The position numbers were made by a program, and so were the translations under genes. This document shows positions 6,036 to 7,380 of a DNA stretch of 7,380 nucleotides, piece after piece (within the stretch, counting starts at the first letter, position 1; every line of letters starts with the position of its first letter). The stretch covers positions 1-7,380 of the forward strand of contig JAPLZH010000055.1 of assembly GCA_026395105.1 (NCBI GenBank), read 5' to 3'. Source of the DNA: Candidatus Tayloriibacteriota bacterium (lineage in GTDB: Bacteria > Patescibacteriota > Minisyncoccia > Phycocordibacterales > PALSA-1337). The notes under the pieces were generated by a model. It ran no database searches and was not told the origin of the DNA. It worked only from the letters and a program-made list of their open reading frames with translations.

Positions 6036-7186
6036 TGAAAAAACAAGACATTCTCTTTATAGTCACAGTGGTCGTACTAATTCTCTTCTTTGCCTCACTA
6101 TCTTTTTCTATATTTTCTAAATCTGGAAATTTAAATTTGCAAAATGAGAAGGTAAAAGTGCCGGCGCCTAAAATGGTGGAGAAAATTATTCCCGAATCTT
6201 TAAAATGGATTCGCTCTGTTTCTGCTTCTACTCCCACTTCTACTTCTACATCCACCTCTACTCAGGGCTTCGAAAAGCGTGATTCGCATGCAGTTTTCGT
6301 CTTTGATAATAAATTATGGGTGACTGGCGGGCTAGATTCCGATAATTCTAAAAACGGGGGCGTGCCGGACTATGAAAAGGCTATTTACTATAACGATATT
6401 TGGAATACTTCAGACGGTCTAAACTGGACTCGCGTTAAAGAACACGCCGATTATCCACCAGTTCGCTCTAGTTCTATAATCTATTTTAAAAATGCTTTGT
6501 ATATGATAGGAGGATGGAGTCCGAATGATGGGCTGGAGTATAAAAATGGAATTTGGAAATCCACTGATGGCGTGAACTGGACAAAGGTCGTGAAGACGCC
6601 GGAATATAAAGATCGTGAGGGCCAGAAGGTTATGGAATTTAACGGCAAGCTCTGGATGATGGGAGGCGTCGATTATTTTAAGAGAATTACTTATAACGAT
6701 GTCTGGTATTCTGACGATGCTATGCACTGGATTCTAGCTACTAGCTCCGCTCCTTGGCATTCTAGATGGGATCATGATGTCGGAATTATGGACGGAAAGC
6801 TTTGGCTATGTGGCGGAATGAATTTTAACGGTGTCGGATATGGTGATGAATGGTCATCGGAGGACGGTATTAACTGGGAGCTCGTTTCTGAATTAGCTCC
6901 ATGGGGCAAAAGGCAGGGGCAGGGAGTCGTGAATTATGGAAATTATCTTTGGCTAATAAGTGGACTAGATTCTATGACGAATGAAGGCAAAGGGGATGCT
7001 TGGTTTAGTCCGGATGGTGTGAACTGGACAAAAGCAGCGGACGACAGTCAATGGCTCGGCCGAGAAGATCACGGTGTCATAGTATTTAATAATAAAATCT
7101 GGGTTCTCGGCGGAATGGACAGCGCTTGGCACTGGAATAATGATATTTGGTATTCGGATTTTCTAAGTACTAGTACACGTATTTAG
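6035..7186 (+). CDS. Membrane-anchored Kelch-like six-repeat beta-propeller protein
   Basis: The 383-residue protein has an N-terminal membrane helix (~5-27) and a linker ending in a Ser/Thr array (63-76). Six Kelch-like repeats follow, at about 82-134, 144-185, 193-235, 244-284, 292-334 and 342-376. Each repeat has a hydrophobic strand, an 'xLWxxGG' turn, 'N/D-D-x-W' and 'S-x-DG-x-NW', for example 'NKLWVTGG', 'GKLWMMGG' and 'NKIWVLGG' with 'DGVNWTK'. Six blades would close a complete propeller outside the membrane. Such domains usually bind proteins or sugars; no catalytic residues are evident, so binding or structure is the inferred role. Its ATG overlaps the nucleotidyltransferase stop (TAATG) and it has no Shine-Dalgarno sequence, so it is probably translated by coupling. 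Blades 2 and 5 share an identical 14-nt stretch (6572-6585 and 7019-7032). Whether it works with the nucleotidyltransferase is unknown. The stop is TAG. Confidence 0.85.
   Translation: MKKQDILFIVTVVVLILFFASLSFSIFSKSGNLNLQNEKVKVPAPKMVEKIIPESLKWIRSVSASTPTSTSTSTSTQGFEKRDSHAVFVFDNKLWVTGGLDSDNSKNGGVPDYEKAIYYNDIWNTSDGLNWTRVKEHADYPPVRSSSIIYFKNALYMIGGWSPNDGLEYKNGIWKSTDGVNWTKVVKTPEYKDREGQKVMEFNGKLWMMGGVDYFKRITYNDVWYSDDAMHWILATSSAPWHSRWDHDVGIMDGKLWLCGGMNFNGVGYGDEWSSEDGINWELVSELAPWGKRQGQGVVNYGNYLWLISGLDSMTNEGKGDAWFSPDGVNWTKAADDSQWLGREDHGVIVFNNKIWVLGGMDSAWHWNNDIWYSDFLSTSTRI
6221..6262 (+). repeat. Degenerate hexamer array, TCTACT type
   Basis: Seven 6-nt units (TCTGCT, TCTACT, CCCACT, TCTACT, TCTACA, TCCACC, TCTACT) encode the Ser/Thr linker of the propeller protein, residues 63-76. 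Units are in frame, so gain or loss would alter linker length without breaking the gene. Confidence 0.75.
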
Positions 7187-7294
7187 AGACATAAATTAGC
7201 CATTTTTCAACTACCTTTCCCATATTTCATTATTCATTAAAATGTAAGTACCCACACCCTCCCCAATCTCCATATTTATCAACCTTAAATAGAC
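7187..7294. other. Intergenic gap, AT-rich then C-rich
   Basis: No gene or clear terminator hairpin is seen after the propeller stop. A TAAAAT at 7238-7243 could be a -10 box, but no -35 is found at normal spacing. The stretch 7249-7270 is C-rich. TTAAAT at 7285-7290 lies 4 nt before the next ATG and could be another weak -10. Confidence 0.4.
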
Positions 7295-7380
7295 ATGAAC
7301 TTTTGGAACCAGTTCCTGGGATTATTCCACTTAAGAGATAGGAGTACAGAGGCTAGTATGGAGGTAGTTTCTGCACCTCT
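7295..7380 (+). CDS. Possible start of a further gene, cut by the window end
   Basis: ATG at 7295 opens a frame of 28 codons that is still open at the end of the window. It begins MNFWNQFLGLFHLRD and continues with RSTEASMEVVSAP. The amino-acid make-up is plausible for a real protein and the AT-rich leader resembles the other starts here, again without a Shine-Dalgarno sequence. I do not recognise the protein. A run this short can occur by chance. Confidence 0.4.
   Translation, partial: MNFWNQFLGLFHLRDRSTEASMEVVSAP

Noticed and set aside
7167..7176. 10-nt perfect palindrome GTACTAGTAC
   Set aside because: It lies in the coding end of the propeller gene (STST codons), is short, and has no T-run after it.
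7305..7316. Inverted repeat GGAAC-CA-GTTCC
   Set aside because: It is short and inside the possible last gene; one site alone does not support an operator.
1..7380. Recoded UGA (Gly) as in Gracilibacteria or Absconditabacteria
   Set aside because: Long frames close properly with TAA or TAG and no gene needs an in-frame TGA; the broken gene has TAA, not TGA.
1..7380. CRISPR array, tRNA, rRNA or insertion sequence
   Set aside because: No spaced repeats, cloverleaf, rRNA segment or transposase was found on either strand by eye.

Overview
The window looks like a stretch of a Candidatus Patescibacteria (CPR) genome, most likely of the Parcubacteria group. That assignment is inferred from gene content and style. 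The first gene carries the GIGT-TP-(x)-LxVxG fibre module and a Ser/Thr/Pro-rich tail, a style I associate with Parcubacteria surface proteins. Genes are small and tightly packed, starts lie in AT-rich leaders without Shine-Dalgarno sequences, and two starts appear to be leaderless. The code is standard: no in-frame TGA is needed and every stop seen is TAA or TAG.

Left part (1-3027), + strand. The 3' end of a long fibre-like surface protein is followed by a small membrane-anchored gene split by a single in-frame TAA (1475-2032). After that comes a ten-helix membrane protein of DUF2157 type. Spacing is 10-14 nt, so these probably form one operon whose promoter lies outside the window.

Middle (3028-5094). 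A strong-looking extended -10 promoter drives a single-pass, outward-facing protein with a large beta-rich domain (3127-4344). Its 3' end carries a perfect 17-nt tandem duplication that shifts the frame and sets the present stop. It converges on a complete family 1 uracil-DNA glycosylase gene (ung, minus strand, 4393-5094). A hairpin followed by a T-rich tract between them could end ung transcription.

Right part (5095-7186). From a 70-nt divergent control region, ung is read leftward and a three-gene unit rightward. The unit encodes a 62-residue charged helical protein, an AbiEii/AbiGii-type nucleotidyltransferase, and a membrane-anchored six-repeat Kelch-like propeller whose ATG overlaps the nucleotidyltransferase stop by one base (TAATG). 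Both divergent starts have a -10 hexamer ending exactly 6 nt before the ATG, which predicts leaderless mRNAs.

The best candidate for an undescribed system is this nucleotidyltransferase unit. The enzyme side is recognisable as a type IV toxin-antitoxin/abortive-infection nucleotidyltransferase. The small partner does not look like the usual winged-helix AbiEi antitoxin, and the coupled propeller gene is an unusual companion. The last ~190 nt hold an AT- and C-rich gap and possibly the first 28 codons of another gene. No tRNA, rRNA, CRISPR array or insertion sequence was seen.
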